From an uncultured Lachnospiraceae bacterium (GTDB lineage Bacteria; Bacillota; Clostridia; Lachnospirales; Lachnospiraceae), in assembly GCA_900315055.1 (NCBI GenBank), contig OMXP01000028.1, positions 1-34,171 on the forward strand: a stretch of DNA of 34,171 bases. Reading direction: 5' to 3'. A program made the translations under genes and the position numbers. Numbering within the stretch: the first letter of the stretch is position 1; every line of letters starts with the position of its first letter. This document shows positions 16,059 through 25,796 of the stretch, in pieces. A model generated the notes under the pieces. That model was given only the letters and a program-made list of their open reading frames with translations, searched no databases and was not told where the DNA came from.

Positions 16059-16969
16059 TGGACGAGAAGACGTTTGACGAGAGGCTGAAGGCAGCACAGG
16101 AGCACGCGGAGAGCATCGTGCGTTCCTTCCTTCCGAAGGAGGAGGGCTATCAGAAGACGGGACTTTCGGCGATGAACTACTCGGTTCTTGCCGGCGGAAA
16201 GCGACTTCGCCCGGTCCTTCTGTATGTCACCGCAACGATGTACGGGGCAAAGCCTGCCCTCTATGAGCCCTTCATGGCAGCTCTCGAGATGATCCACACC
16301 TACTCCCTCGTGCACGATGATCTCCCGGCCCTCGACAACGATTCGTACCGCCGGGGAAGAAAAAGCACCTGGGCGGTGTACGGAGATGATCAGGCGGTGG
16401 TTGCAGGAGATGCCCTCTTAAACTTTGCCTATGAGACGGCCCTTACGGCTTTTTCCTGTGCGGAAACGAAGGAGGAGACGGACCGGGTGGTCAAAGCTCT
16501 GCAGCTCCTGGCGTCCAATGCCGGGATCTATGGCATGGTCGGAGGACAGGTCGCGGATCTTGAGAGCGACAAGCATCAGGAGCTTGTGGACGAAAAGCTT
16601 CTCACCTTCATTCAGGAGAAGAAGACCGCGTGCCTCATCGACAGCGGGTTTGTGATCGGTGCGATTCTGGGCGGTGCACCAAAGGAAGATATTCAGGCGC
16701 TGCATCAGGCGGCAAGGAACGTCGGTCTTGCCTTCCAGGTACAGGACGACATCCTCGATGTCACCGGAGATGCGGCGGTGCTCGGAAAGAGCATCGGCAA
16801 GGATGCGGCCGAGGGGAAGGCAACCTATGTCTCTCTCCACGGGCTCGACGCAGCAAAGAAGGAAGTGCAGGATCTTACCGATGAGGCGGCAGATCTTCTT
16901 TCGCACCTGTCGGTTGACGGGTCCTTTCTTGCACAGCTTGCAGCAAGTCTTGTCGGGAGAGAGAAGTAG
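16058..16969 (+). CDS. ispA: Polyprenyl (farnesyl/geranyl) diphosphate synthase
   Basis: A 303-residue short-chain isoprenyl diphosphate synthase condensing IPP with DMAPP and GPP. The first Asp-rich motif is DDLPALDND and the second is DDILD; GGKRLRP and the GQ motif (MVGGQVADL) are also clear. ATG 16058 is chosen over GTG 16055 because AGAGG lies seven bases before it. The neighbour dxs supplies the MEP-pathway precursor, so the two genes join entry and first elongation of isoprenoid synthesis. FPP rather than GGPP as product is inference from the family. Confidence 0.93.
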   Translation: MDEKTFDERLKAAQEHAESIVRSFLPKEEGYQKTGLSAMNYSVLAGGKRLRPVLLYVTATMYGAKPALYEPFMAALEMIHTYSLVHDDLPALDNDSYRRGRKSTWAVYGDDQAVVAGDALLNFAYETALTAFSCAETKEETDRVVKALQLLASNAGIYGMVGGQVADLESDKHQELVDEKLLTFIQEKKTACLIDSGFVIGAILGGAPKEDIQALHQAARNVGLAFQVQDDILDVTGDAAVLGKSIGKDAAEGKATYVSLHGLDAAKKEVQDLTDEAADLLSHLSVDGSFLAQLAASLVGREK

Positions 16970-16987
16970 AGCAGCGGGACATACATC

Positions 16988-18850
16988 ATGGGAAATTGGT
17001 TGGATCAGATAAATGAGACCGGGGACATCCGGAAGCTCCCGCCGGATGCGATGCCGGAGCTTGCTTCCGAGATCCGTGCCTTCCTCATCCGGAAGGTCTC
17101 GGTCACCGGAGGACACCTTGCGAGCAATCTCGGCGCCGTCGAGCTGACGATGGGGCTCCACCGCGCCCTGAACCTGCCCGAGGACAAGATCATCTGGGAC
17201 GTGGGACATCAGTCCTACACCCACAAGATCCTCACGGGGCGGAAAGACGGGTTTGACAGCCTTCGGCAGTTCGGGGGCATGAGCGGCTTTCCAAAGCGCC
17301 ACGAGTCCGACACCGACGCGTTTGACACGGGCCATGCGTCCAATTCGATCTCGGTGGGTCTTGGCTATGTAAAGGCAAGGGATTTGACCGGCGGGACGAA
17401 TACGATCGTCTCCGTCATCGGGGACGGCGCCCTGACGGGAGGACTCTCCTATGAGGCCCTGAACAACGCCTCACAGCTCAAGACCAACTTCATCATCGTA
17501 TTAAACGACAACAACCGCTCGATCTCCGAGAACGTCGGCGGGATGTCGAGCTATCTCAATGACATCCGCACCTCGGACAAGTACCTGGACTTCCGAGAGA
17601 AGGTCTACAACTCCCTGCAGAGCAGAAGCCCGCAGGCGGTGGACCGGGTCCGGAAGGCCAAAAACATCGTCAAGAGCTTCTTCGTCCCCGGCATGCTCTT
17701 TGAGGAGCTCGGGATCACGTATTTAGGGCCCATCGACGGGAACGATACCCTCGCGGTGCAGCATGCGATCGAGGATGCAAAGCGCATCCGCAAGGCCGTC
17801 ATCGTCCATGTGATCACCAAGAAGGGCGACGGCTATGCCCCGGCGGAGCGCCACCCGGCAAGGTTCCACGGGACCAGTCCCTTCGAGATCGAAACGGGAC
17901 TTCCGAAATCCCTCTCGCAGGTCGGCTACACGGACATCTTCTCGACCGTCATGATCAAGATGGCAACGAGGGACCCGAAGGTCGTCGCGATCACGGCGGC
18001 AATGGGAGACGGCGTGGGGCTGAAGCGCTTCCACAACATCTTTCCGGATCGGTTCTTCGATGTCGGCATCGCCGAGGAGCACGCGGTGACCTTTGCCGCA
18101 GGGCTTGCGGCAGGCGGCATGAAGCCGGTGGTTGCGGTCTACTCGACGTTCCTGCAGAGGGCCTACGACGAGATCGCAGAGGATGTCTGTCTCCAGGATC
18201 TGCCGGTGGTCTTTGCAATCGACCGGGCAGGCCTTGTCGGCGCGGACGGAGAGACCCATCAGGGCATCTATGACCTGTCCTTCCTCTCCACCATCCCGAA
18301 CCTCGTGATCTGCGCCCCGAAGAACAAGTGGGGCCTCTCGGATCTTATCAAGTTCGCGCTGCGCTACGGCCACCCGATCGCGATCCGGTACCCGAGAGGC
18401 GCGGCCTATGACGGTCTGAAGGAGTACCGGAAGAGCGTGTCGCTCGGAAAGAGCGAGACGATCTATGAGGGGAAGGACATTCTCCTCTTTGCCGTGGGAT
18501 CCATGGTGGAGACCGCGGTGAAGGTGCGCGAGAACCTTTTGAGGGAAGGCCTCAATCCGACCCTTGTCAATGCACGGTTTGTCCGTCCCTTTGATACGGA
18601 AATGCTGAAGGAAAAGCTCCCGACGCACCCTCTTCTTGTCACGATGGAGGAGAACGTTGCAAGCGGCGGCTTCGGGGAGCACGTGCAGGCATGGGTGCAG
18701 GAGAACTTCCCGGAGGAAAAGGTGGTGAAGGCTGCCATCCCGGACACCTTCGTTCCCCACGGATCCCCGGACCTGTTGAAGAAGAGTCTTCATATCGATG
18801 CGGACTCCGTGACGGAGAAGATCCTTGCCGCATGGAAGGAGCGCGCATGA
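16988..18850 (+). CDS. dxs: 1-deoxy-D-xylulose-5-phosphate synthase
   Basis: A 620-residue thiamine diphosphate enzyme that joins pyruvate and glyceraldehyde 3-phosphate, the entry step of the MEP pathway. Visible motifs: WDVGHQSYTHKILTGR, the diphosphate-binding GDGALTGGLSYEALNN, GIAEEHAVTFAAGLA in the pyrimidine domain, and DRAGLVGADGETHQG. Full length for the family. The ribosome site before ATG 16988 is weak. The stop overlaps the tlyA start (ATGA). Confidence 0.97.
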   Translation: MGNWLDQINETGDIRKLPPDAMPELASEIRAFLIRKVSVTGGHLASNLGAVELTMGLHRALNLPEDKIIWDVGHQSYTHKILTGRKDGFDSLRQFGGMSGFPKRHESDTDAFDTGHASNSISVGLGYVKARDLTGGTNTIVSVIGDGALTGGLSYEALNNASQLKTNFIIVLNDNNRSISENVGGMSSYLNDIRTSDKYLDFREKVYNSLQSRSPQAVDRVRKAKNIVKSFFVPGMLFEELGITYLGPIDGNDTLAVQHAIEDAKRIRKAVIVHVITKKGDGYAPAERHPARFHGTSPFEIETGLPKSLSQVGYTDIFSTVMIKMATRDPKVVAITAAMGDGVGLKRFHNIFPDRFFDVGIAEEHAVTFAAGLAAGGMKPVVAVYSTFLQRAYDEIAEDVCLQDLPVVFAIDRAGLVGADGETHQGIYDLSFLSTIPNLVICAPKNKWGLSDLIKFALRYGHPIAIRYPRGAAYDGLKEYRKSVSLGKSETIYEGKDILLFAVGSMVETAVKVRENLLREGLNPTLVNARFVRPFDTEMLKEKLPTHPLLVTMEENVASGGFGEHVQAWVQENFPEEKVVKAAIPDTFVPHGSPDLLKKSLHIDADSVTEKILAAWKERA

Positions 18851-19674
18851 AGAAACGACTCGATGTGCTCCTTGTCGAACAGGGCCTTGCTCCCTCGAGG
18901 GAGAAGGCGAAGGTCCTTCTCATGGAGGGAAAGGTCTTTGTCAACGGCGACAAGGAGGATAAGCCGGGCACCACGTTCGACCCGGAGAAGGTCAGGATCG
19001 AAGTAAAAGGAGAAACCCTTCGCTATGTCTCCCGCGGCGGCCTGAAACTCGAGAAGGCATTAAAGGTCTTCCCGATCGACCTTTCGGGCCGCACCTGCCT
19101 TGACATCGGCGCCTCGACCGGCGGCTTTACGGACTGCATGCTGCAGAACGGGGCGGCAAAGGTCTACTCCGTCGATGTGGGCTACGGGCAGCTCGACTGG
19201 AAACTTCGAAATAATGCAAGAGTCGTGTGCATGGAGAAGGTAAACTTCCGCTACATGAAGCCGGAGGACCTTACGGGCGATGCCCCGTCCTTTGCATCCT
19301 GCGACGTCTCCTTCATCTCCCTCTCGAAGATCCTGCCCGCGGCGTATCCGATTCTCACGAAAGAGGCGCAGATGGTGTGCCTCATCAAGCCCCAGTTCGA
19401 GGCAGGGCGGGAGAAGGTGGGAAAGAAGGGCGTTGTCCGGGACAGAAAGGTCCACGCCGAGGTGATTGAACAGGCGATCGGGTACGCGAGGGACAACGGC
19501 TTTGTCCTCACCGGCCTTGACTTCTCGCCGATTCGGGGACCTGAGGGGAACATCGAGTACCTCATGTTCCTCACAAAGACAGAAGATACCGCCGTCTCTG
19601 ACCTTGCCCCCACCGGGCAGGACATCAGGGACCTTGTGGAAACCTCACACCAGTGCTTTGGAGAAGAGACTTGA
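18847..19674 (+). CDS. tlyA: TlyA family rRNA (cytidine-2'-O)-methyltransferase
   Basis: A 275-residue protein with an N-terminal S4 RNA-binding domain (about 1-60, KRLDVLLVEQGLAPSREKAK) and a Rossmann methyltransferase domain with SAM-binding CLDIGASTGGFTDCML. TlyA proteins methylate the 2'-O of specific cytidines in 23S, and sometimes 16S, rRNA and affect capreomycin sensitivity; older annotation calls them hemolysin A. ATG 18847 overlaps the dxs stop by four bases, and a longer frame upstream is a dxs shadow. The end overlaps nadK by four bases (TTGA). Confidence 0.93.
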   Translation: MKKRLDVLLVEQGLAPSREKAKVLLMEGKVFVNGDKEDKPGTTFDPEKVRIEVKGETLRYVSRGGLKLEKALKVFPIDLSGRTCLDIGASTGGFTDCMLQNGAAKVYSVDVGYGQLDWKLRNNARVVCMEKVNFRYMKPEDLTGDAPSFASCDVSFISLSKILPAAYPILTKEAQMVCLIKPQFEAGREKVGKKGVVRDRKVHAEVIEQAIGYARDNGFVLTGLDFSPIRGPEGNIEYLMFLTKTEDTAVSDLAPTGQDIRDLVETSHQCFGEET

Positions 19675-20465
19675 AAAACTTCTACCTGGAAACCAATACG
19701 CTCAAGGATCCGAAAGGGGAGATGACGGCAAAGGTTGCCGCCTTTTTGACATCCCACGGCTGCAGGGTCGTCCCGACCTATGAGGATGCGGACTGCATCC
19801 TCGTTCTCGGAGGCGACGGAACGGTGCTTCGGACCGCGGGTAAGTCCTTTGGCAGCGGCGTGCCGCTTCTTGGCATCAACCTCGGGCACCTCGGGTACCT
19901 CGCCCAGATCGAGGCCTCGTCCTGGGAGGAGGACCTGTTAAAGGTCATTGAGGGGCACTACGACATCGAGGAGCGCATGATGCTGAGCGCCGTGACGGGA
20001 GGCAGGAAGATGCACGCCCTGAACGATGTCGTGATTTCCCGCAACGGCCCGCTCCGGACCATCCGCTACGGAGTCTATGTCGGGGAGCAGTTCGTTCACA
20101 CCTTCCATGCGGACGGGATCATCTTGTCGACCCCGACCGGGAGCACGGCCTACAACCTCTCCGCCGGAGGCCCCATCTGCACACCGGGATCCTCGATGAT
20201 CGTCCTGACCCCGATCTGTCCCCAGACCCTGAATATCCGCTCCATCGTCTTTGGCGGGAGCGAGGTGATCCGGATTGAGATCGGTTTCTCCCAGGGAAGC
20301 GATGATCCCGGCGCCACGGCATCCTTTGACGGGCGGGGGGACATCCTCCTGCACGGGGGAGATGTGATTGAGGTGCACAAGAGCTCGAAGACGACAAAGC
20401 TCGTCCGGATCTCGGACCTGAGCTTTTTGGAGACCCTGCACCGGAAGATGGAGGATCTGAAGTGA
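19671..20465 (+). CDS. nadK: NAD kinase
   Basis: A 264-residue ATP-NAD kinase making NADP. Motifs: LGGDGTVLRTAG (near residue 46), GINLGHLGYLAQ, and STPTGSTAYNLSAGGP. The protein is on the short side for Clostridia but complete. TTG 19671 is taken as start because GGAG precedes it by seven bases and it overlaps the tlyA stop; the first residues MKNFYLETN fit. The stop overlaps the argR start (GTGA). Confidence 0.95.
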   Translation: MKNFYLETNTLKDPKGEMTAKVAAFLTSHGCRVVPTYEDADCILVLGGDGTVLRTAGKSFGSGVPLLGINLGHLGYLAQIEASSWEEDLLKVIEGHYDIEERMMLSAVTGGRKMHALNDVVISRNGPLRTIRYGVYVGEQFVHTFHADGIILSTPTGSTAYNLSAGGPICTPGSSMIVLTPICPQTLNIRSIVFGGSEVIRIEIGFSQGSDDPGATASFDGRGDILLHGGDVIEVHKSSKTTKLVRISDLSFLETLHRKMEDLK

Positions 20466-20917
20466 CAAAGAAAGAGCGGCAGGAGAAAATCCTGGAGATC
20501 ATCGACCGGTACGAGGTGGAGACGCAGGACGATCTGATCAAACGTCTTACCGACGAGGGCATTGCCGTGACGCAGGCGACGGTGTCGAGGGATATCCGGG
20601 AACTTCGCATCACGAAGGCCCATACCGCAGACGGGCGGCAGAAGTATGTGAGCCCTGCGCGTGCGGACGATACGATGCTCTCCGAGAAATACTTAAGGGT
20701 GATGAAGGAGGGCGTGCTCTCCATGGATCCCGCTGTGAATATCCTGGTGATTCACACGGTATCCGGCATGGCGATGCCGGTCGCCGCGGCGATCGACGCG
20801 CTGCACTGCCCGGAGGTTGCGGGCTGCATTGCGGGCGACGACACGGTGTTTGTCGCGACCCATTCGGTGGAGGAGACGGGGATCCTCGTCCGCCGCCTGA
20901 AGGACTACCAGGACTGA
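20462..20917 (+). CDS. argR: Arginine repressor
   Basis: A 151-residue ArgR/AhrC transcription factor. The N-terminal winged helix contains AVTQATVSRDIRELRITK (about 35-52), and the C-terminal hexamerisation and arginine-binding domain carries GCIAGDDTVFVAT. It represses arginine synthesis genes when arginine is bound. The start is GTG 20462, with GGAGG ten bases upstream, overlapping the nadK stop. Its place in front of recN is usual in Firmicutes and does not imply control of this operon. Confidence 0.96.
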   Translation: MTKKERQEKILEIIDRYEVETQDDLIKRLTDEGIAVTQATVSRDIRELRITKAHTADGRQKYVSPARADDTMLSEKYLRVMKEGVLSMDPAVNILVIHTVSGMAMPVAAAIDALHCPEVAGCIAGDDTVFVATHSVEETGILVRRLKDYQD

Positions 20918-20964
20918 AACACACCTGACGCACGGGAGAGGCCCGGAAGACAGGAGCTTATACA

Positions 20965-22659
20965 ATGATCACAGGCTTACACGTGAGGAATCTGGCACTG
21001 ATTGAAGAGGAGGAGGTGACCTTCACCGACGGACTGAACATCCTGACCGGTGAGACCGGTGCCGGCAAATCGATCATCATCGGTTCGATCGGTCTTGCCC
21101 TCGGGGCAAAGGCTGACCGCAGCATGATCCGGACCGGGTGCGACTTCTGCCTGATCGAGATGACGTTTTCCCTCGACAATGACAGGCAGAGGAAAAAGCT
21201 TGAGGAGATGGATATCGAGGTCCCGGAGGACGGGATCCTTCTCATCAAGCGGAAGGTCTACCCGAATCGCACGACCTGCCAGATCCAGGGAGAGTCTGTC
21301 ACGGTCTCCCAGCTGCGTGACTTTGGCAGCACGCTCATCGATGTCTACGGACAGCGGGAGAATCAGAGGCTTCTTGCCCACGGGGCACAGCTGAAGACCC
21401 TCGACGACTACGCGGGGGACGAGGACGCCGCGCTCCGTGCAAAGATCCGGGAGCACTACAGGGCCTACATGAGCCTTAAAAAGAAGATGAGCGAGGACAT
21501 CGATGCCGCGGCCCGTCTTCGGGAGATCGATCTTCTGACCTATGAGGTGCAGGAGATCGAGGATGCGGACCTCAAAAAGGGAGAGGACGCAGAGCTTGAG
21601 GAGAAGTACAAAAAGCTCTCGAACTTCCAGAGGATCACCGCGGCAGCAGGGGAGGCGGGAAGCCTTACCTCCGATGAGGACGGCTCGGCCTCAAGTCAGA
21701 TCGAGCGGGCCCTCCGGGAGCTGAACAGCGTGCAGGGGCTGGACGCGGATCTTGATGCGATCACGGGACAGCTCTCCGACATTGATTCGCTTCTTTCTGA
21801 TTTCCAGAGATCCCTCTCCGACTACATGGATTCCCTCTCCTTTGATCCGCAGGAGTTCTCCGAGATCGAATCGCGCCTCAACCTCATCAATCACCTGAAG
21901 GAAAAGTACGGGAACAGCTTTGAGAAGATCCAGAACTCCCTTGCAAAGAGGAAGGAGCGGCTTCTTGAGCTCTCGGACTATGATGCCGCACGGGAGAAGA
22001 TGAAAAAGGACCTTGCAAGGGAAAAGGAAGCTCTCTCCGATCTTTGCCACAGGCTCACCGCGCTTCGAAAGAAGGCAGCCGATGCCTTCACGAAGGACCT
22101 CACGAGACAGCTCCTCGACCTCAACTTCAACCAGGTCTCGTTCCAGGTGGACATGAAGTCCGGGGAGGAGTATCTCTCGTCGGACGGTGAAGATGAGGTG
22201 ACGTTCCTCATCTCCATGAACCCCGGCGAGGCACCAAGGCCCCTCGAGAAGATCGCATCCGGCGGCGAGCTCTCGCGCATCATGCTGGCATTAAAGACCG
22301 TCTTTGCAGGGCAGGATGACATCCACAGCTTCATCTTCGATGAGATCGATGCCGGCATCAGCGGACAGACCGCCTGGAAGGTATCGGAAAAGCTCGGGAA
22401 CCTCGCAAAGGATCACCAGATCCTGTGCATCACGCACCTGCCGCAGATCGCGGCGATGGAGGACTCCCACTACCGGATCGAAAAGCACGTGGAAGGGGAG
22501 AGAACTGTGACAAGCATCACCCGCCTTGACGAGGACGCATCTCTGAAGGAACTCGGACGGCTTTTAGGGGGAGCCAAGATCACGGAGGCGACCCTTACGA
22601 ATGCGCGGGAGATGAAGCGTATGGCAAAGGCTGCCAAGGAACAGCACAAAGAAGGATAG
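20965..22659 (+). CDS. recN: DNA repair protein RecN
   Basis: A 564-residue SMC-like ATPase acting early in double-strand break repair. Walker A GETGAGKS is at 29-36, a long coiled coil fills the centre, and the C-terminal ABC signature SGGELSRIMLALK and Walker B FIFDEIDAGISG follow. CAGGAG is about seven bases before ATG 20965. The 47 bases before it hold no separate promoter that I can see. Length is typical. Confidence 0.97.
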   Translation: MITGLHVRNLALIEEEEVTFTDGLNILTGETGAGKSIIIGSIGLALGAKADRSMIRTGCDFCLIEMTFSLDNDRQRKKLEEMDIEVPEDGILLIKRKVYPNRTTCQIQGESVTVSQLRDFGSTLIDVYGQRENQRLLAHGAQLKTLDDYAGDEDAALRAKIREHYRAYMSLKKKMSEDIDAAARLREIDLLTYEVQEIEDADLKKGEDAELEEKYKKLSNFQRITAAAGEAGSLTSDEDGSASSQIERALRELNSVQGLDADLDAITGQLSDIDSLLSDFQRSLSDYMDSLSFDPQEFSEIESRLNLINHLKEKYGNSFEKIQNSLAKRKERLLELSDYDAAREKMKKDLAREKEALSDLCHRLTALRKKAADAFTKDLTRQLLDLNFNQVSFQVDMKSGEEYLSSDGEDEVTFLISMNPGEAPRPLEKIASGGELSRIMLALKTVFAGQDDIHSFIFDEIDAGISGQTAWKVSEKLGNLAKDHQILCITHLPQIAAMEDSHYRIEKHVEGERTVTSITRLDEDASLKELGRLLGGAKITEATLTNAREMKRMAKAAKEQHKEG

Positions 22660-22662
22660 CTG

Positions 22663-23301
22663 ATGGAAGAAAACTGGACCCGCGAATTTGACGAGATGGC
22701 CTCTGCCCTTCCCTTTGTAAAGAGCGAGGACATCCCGGATATCGACCTGTACATGGATCAGGTGCTGACCTTTCTCGAGAGAAAGCTCGCCCCGATCAGC
22801 GGGGAGCCAAGCGACAAGCCGGTCACGAAGACGATGATCAACAACTACGTGAAGGCAAATGTTCTGCCCGCTCCCGAGAAAAAGAAATACACGAAGGAGC
22901 ACATGATCTATCTGCTTCTTCTCTACTGTCTGAAGAGTCTCTACTCGATCGACGACTCCGGAAAGCTCCTCTCTATGGTGCGGGAGCTGACGGAGGAAAC
23001 GAAGACACCGGAGAAGGGAAAGATACCAGAGGATGGAAAGAAAGAAGGGGCAAAGCAGACACCCCTTCTTTCTCTGCCGGAGATCTTTGACCTCTTAAAT
23101 GAGGATCTGAAAGAGCAGGTTGAGAGCACGACAAAAAGCGCAGAGGAAGCCTTTGAGAAGGCGTCCGCATCGTTCCGGGATCTTGACTGCACGGAGGAGC
23201 AGAGAGAAGAGCTTCAGACCTTTGAGGCGCTGATGCGGCTCTCCCTCGATGCGTACCTCAAGAAGCGGTTTGTGGAACATCTGCTGACGAAGGAGAAATA
23301 G
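22663..23301 (+). CDS. DUF1836-like protein
   Basis: A 212-residue protein with the DUF1836-type core VTKTMINNYVKANVLPAP followed by KKKYTKEHMIYLLLLYCLK (about residues 54-88). This segment looks like a MerR-like winged-helix DNA- or protein-binding module. Behind it are a Lys/Glu/Pro-rich linker (about 105-130) and two further helices. No enzyme motif is seen. It starts three bases after recN, with AAGGA upstream, and precedes pcrA by seven bases, so it is in the same transcript. Function unknown, possibly regulatory. Confidence 0.82.
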   Translation: MEENWTREFDEMASALPFVKSEDIPDIDLYMDQVLTFLERKLAPISGEPSDKPVTKTMINNYVKANVLPAPEKKKYTKEHMIYLLLLYCLKSLYSIDDSGKLLSMVRELTEETKTPEKGKIPEDGKKEGAKQTPLLSLPEIFDLLNEDLKEQVESTTKSAEEAFEKASASFRDLDCTEEQREELQTFEALMRLSLDAYLKKRFVEHLLTKEK

Positions 23302-23308
23302 AAAAAAG

Positions 23309-25720
23309 TTGAGTATTTACGACACGCTGAACGAGGAACAGAAGAAGGCCTGCTTTCAGACCGAAGGACCCGTGCTGATCCTTGCGGGAGCAGGAAGCGG
23401 CAAGACAAGAGTCATCACCCACCGCATCGCCTATCTCATGGAGGAGTGCGACGTGAACCCCTGGAACATCCTCGCGATCACGTTCACGAACAAGGCCGCG
23501 GGAGAGATGCGAAGCCGTGTCGATTCCCTCATCGGGTTCGGCGCGGAGAGCGTCTGGATCTCGACGTTCCACTCGATGTGCGTCAGGATCCTTCGAAGGT
23601 TCATCGACGGCATCGGATATGACACGAACTTTACGATCTACGATCAGGACGATGCAAGAAGCGTCATCAGGCAGATCCTCCAGGACATGAGAGACACCGG
23701 GGATCTGAAGGATAGGCAGGTGCTCTCGAGGATTTCCCAGGCAAAGAACAACATGGAGGATGCCAGGTACTTTGAGGAGCATCACCAGGGCACCTATCAG
23801 GACGAGATCATCGGGAAGGTCTACGAGGAGTACGAGAAGCGCCTCAAGAAGAACAATGCCCTCGACTTTGATGATCTCCTCTTAAAGACCGTGGAGCTTT
23901 TTGAGGCAAGGGACGATGTCCTGCAGAACTATCAGGAGCGGTTCCGCTACATCATGGTCGATGAGTACCAGGACACGAACAGGGTTCAGTTCGAACTTGT
24001 CCGGCAGCTATCGGGGAAGTACCGGAACCTGTGCGTCGTCGGTGATGACGATCAGAGCATCTACAAGTTCCGGGGAGCGGATATCCGCAATATTCTCGAC
24101 TTCGAGAAGGTCTTCCCGGATGCGTTGGTGGTAAAGCTCGAGCAGAACTACCGCTCCACCCAGAATATTCTCTCCGCGGCAAATGCGGTAATCGCAAACA
24201 ACACGGAACGAAAGGAAAAGAGGCTCTGGAGCGATCGGGGACCCGGGGACAGGGTCCATGTGGTTCGGACATCCTCGGGGATAAGCGAGGCCTCCTTTGT
24301 CGCGGGAGACATCAAGGCCTGCATGAAGCGCGATTCCGCTCTTACCTGGTCGGACTTTGCGGTGCTGTACCGGACGAATGCGCAGTCGCGTCTTCTCGAG
24401 GATGCCCTGTTCAAGGCATCGATTCCCTACCAGATCGTCGGCGGCCACAACTTCTATGACCGCGCCGAGGTCAAGGATATCCTGAGCTACCTTCGGACGA
24501 TCGACAACGGGCGCGACGATGTGAACAGCAAGCGCATCATCAACGTGCCGAAGCGCGGCATCGGGGCAACAACCGTCTCCCGCATCGATGCCTTTGCAGC
24601 GCAGTTCGGCATCAGTTTCTTTGAGGCCTGCGAGAGAGTCGGTGAGATCGAGGAGATCAGCAAGGCGGCGAAGGGAAAGATCGAAAAGTTCACCGAGCTG
24701 ATCCACGGCCTTCAGGACTATGCCGGGGTGAACAGCGTCGATGCCCTGGTCAAGCAGGTGGTGGACGTGACCGACTACAACCGGTATCTTCGCGACTTCG
24801 ATCCGGAGGGCGCAGATGACCGCATCGGAAACGTCGACGAGCTGATCTCCAAGGCAACGGACTTCCATAAGGATTACACGGAGAAGCTCGAGAGCGGTGA
24901 GATCGATGATGCGGGAACGGAGCTCTCTGCATTCCTGCAGGACGTCTCCCTCATCGCCGACATCGATCAGGTGGACAACGATGAGAACGGCAAGGTCCTT
25001 CTGATGACGCTGCACTCCGCGAAGGGTCTCGAGTTCCCGCACGTGTACATCACGGGCATGGAGGAAAATATCTTCCCGAGCTTTATGGCACTCGGAGGAC
25101 CCTACGGGGAAGAGGATTCCGAGGCGATCGAGGAGGAGCGGCGTCTTGCCTATGTCGGCATCACGAGGGCAAAGGACGACCTGACACTCGTCTCCGCCGC
25201 AAGCCGCATGGTGCGAGGCGATGTGCATTACAATCCGGTGAGCCGGTTTATCGGGGAGATCCCGAAGGATCTCATCGAGTGGAGAGATGACTCGTACGGC
25301 CTTGGCGGCGGGTTTAATGAGGACGATGACGACGACCTGCCCTTTGCCCCGGTCCGGCATGTGACCTCCTGGCAGAAGCCAAAGCCTGCTGCCCCGGCTC
25401 CGAAGCCTGTTCAGAAGCCTGCTCCCTCCCCTGTCCGGAAGGACACGAGGCCTAAGGCGGTGCTTCGAAAGCCGGACCCTGCAAAGAAGCCGTTCATTGC
25501 CCGTCCCGCAGGGCTCGATTCCCTGTCGAAGGGAGCACCGGTCATCGGAAAGCCAGGCTATGACGTCGGAGACCGCGTGCAGCATGTAAAGTACGGGGAA
25601 GGAACAGTGCTTGCGATCGAGAAGGGACCGAGGGACTACAAGGTCACGGTCAAGTTCGATACGGAAGAGAAGCAGCGGATCATGTATGCGGCGTTCGCAA
25701 AACTTGTGAAAATCTCCTGA
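23309..25720 (+). CDS. pcrA: ATP-dependent DNA helicase PcrA (UvrD family)
   Basis: An 803-residue superfamily 1 3'-5' helicase for repair and rolling-circle replication. Motif I is AGAGSGKT (26-33), motif II DEYQDTN, motif III VVGDDDQSIYKFRGA, and motif V TLHSAKGLEFPHVYI. The C-terminus has an acidic run (EDDDDDLPF), a Pro/Ala/Lys-rich linker (about residues 690-735), and a Tudor-like domain (DRVQHVKYGEGTVLAIEKG) known to bind RNA polymerase in PcrA. Start TTG 23309 is 13 bases after AAGGAG, a little far but the only start that gives the full N-terminus. Confidence 0.95.
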   Translation: MSIYDTLNEEQKKACFQTEGPVLILAGAGSGKTRVITHRIAYLMEECDVNPWNILAITFTNKAAGEMRSRVDSLIGFGAESVWISTFHSMCVRILRRFIDGIGYDTNFTIYDQDDARSVIRQILQDMRDTGDLKDRQVLSRISQAKNNMEDARYFEEHHQGTYQDEIIGKVYEEYEKRLKKNNALDFDDLLLKTVELFEARDDVLQNYQERFRYIMVDEYQDTNRVQFELVRQLSGKYRNLCVVGDDDQSIYKFRGADIRNILDFEKVFPDALVVKLEQNYRSTQNILSAANAVIANNTERKEKRLWSDRGPGDRVHVVRTSSGISEASFVAGDIKACMKRDSALTWSDFAVLYRTNAQSRLLEDALFKASIPYQIVGGHNFYDRAEVKDILSYLRTIDNGRDDVNSKRIINVPKRGIGATTVSRIDAFAAQFGISFFEACERVGEIEEISKAAKGKIEKFTELIHGLQDYAGVNSVDALVKQVVDVTDYNRYLRDFDPEGADDRIGNVDELISKATDFHKDYTEKLESGEIDDAGTELSAFLQDVSLIADIDQVDNDENGKVLLMTLHSAKGLEFPHVYITGMEENIFPSFMALGGPYGEEDSEAIEEERRLAYVGITRAKDDLTLVSAASRMVRGDVHYNPVSRFIGEIPKDLIEWRDDSYGLGGGFNEDDDDDLPFAPVRHVTSWQKPKPAAPAPKPVQKPAPSPVRKDTRPKAVLRKPDPAKKPFIARPAGLDSLSKGAPVIGKPGYDVGDRVQHVKYGEGTVLAIEKGPRDYKVTVKFDTEEKQRIMYAAFAKLVKIS

Positions 25721-25736
25721 CAGATCCAGAAAACCG

Positions 25737-25766
25737 GAGACAGACCGGCATGGTTCGTGGTAAGAT
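25737..25766 (+). promoter_or_regulatory. Promoter of the small membrane protein gene
   Basis: GAGACA (25737-25742), an 18-base spacer and TAAGAT (25761-25766), with TGG immediately before it giving an extended -10. It lies between pcrA and the gene at 25797. Confidence 0.42.
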
Positions 25767-25796
25767 GAGGACAGGTTTTACGGAACGGAGGAGCGT

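Noticed and set aside
24008..25585. 525-codon minus-strand frame across pcrA
   Set aside because: Shadow of a GC-rich gene; no ribosome site or domain.
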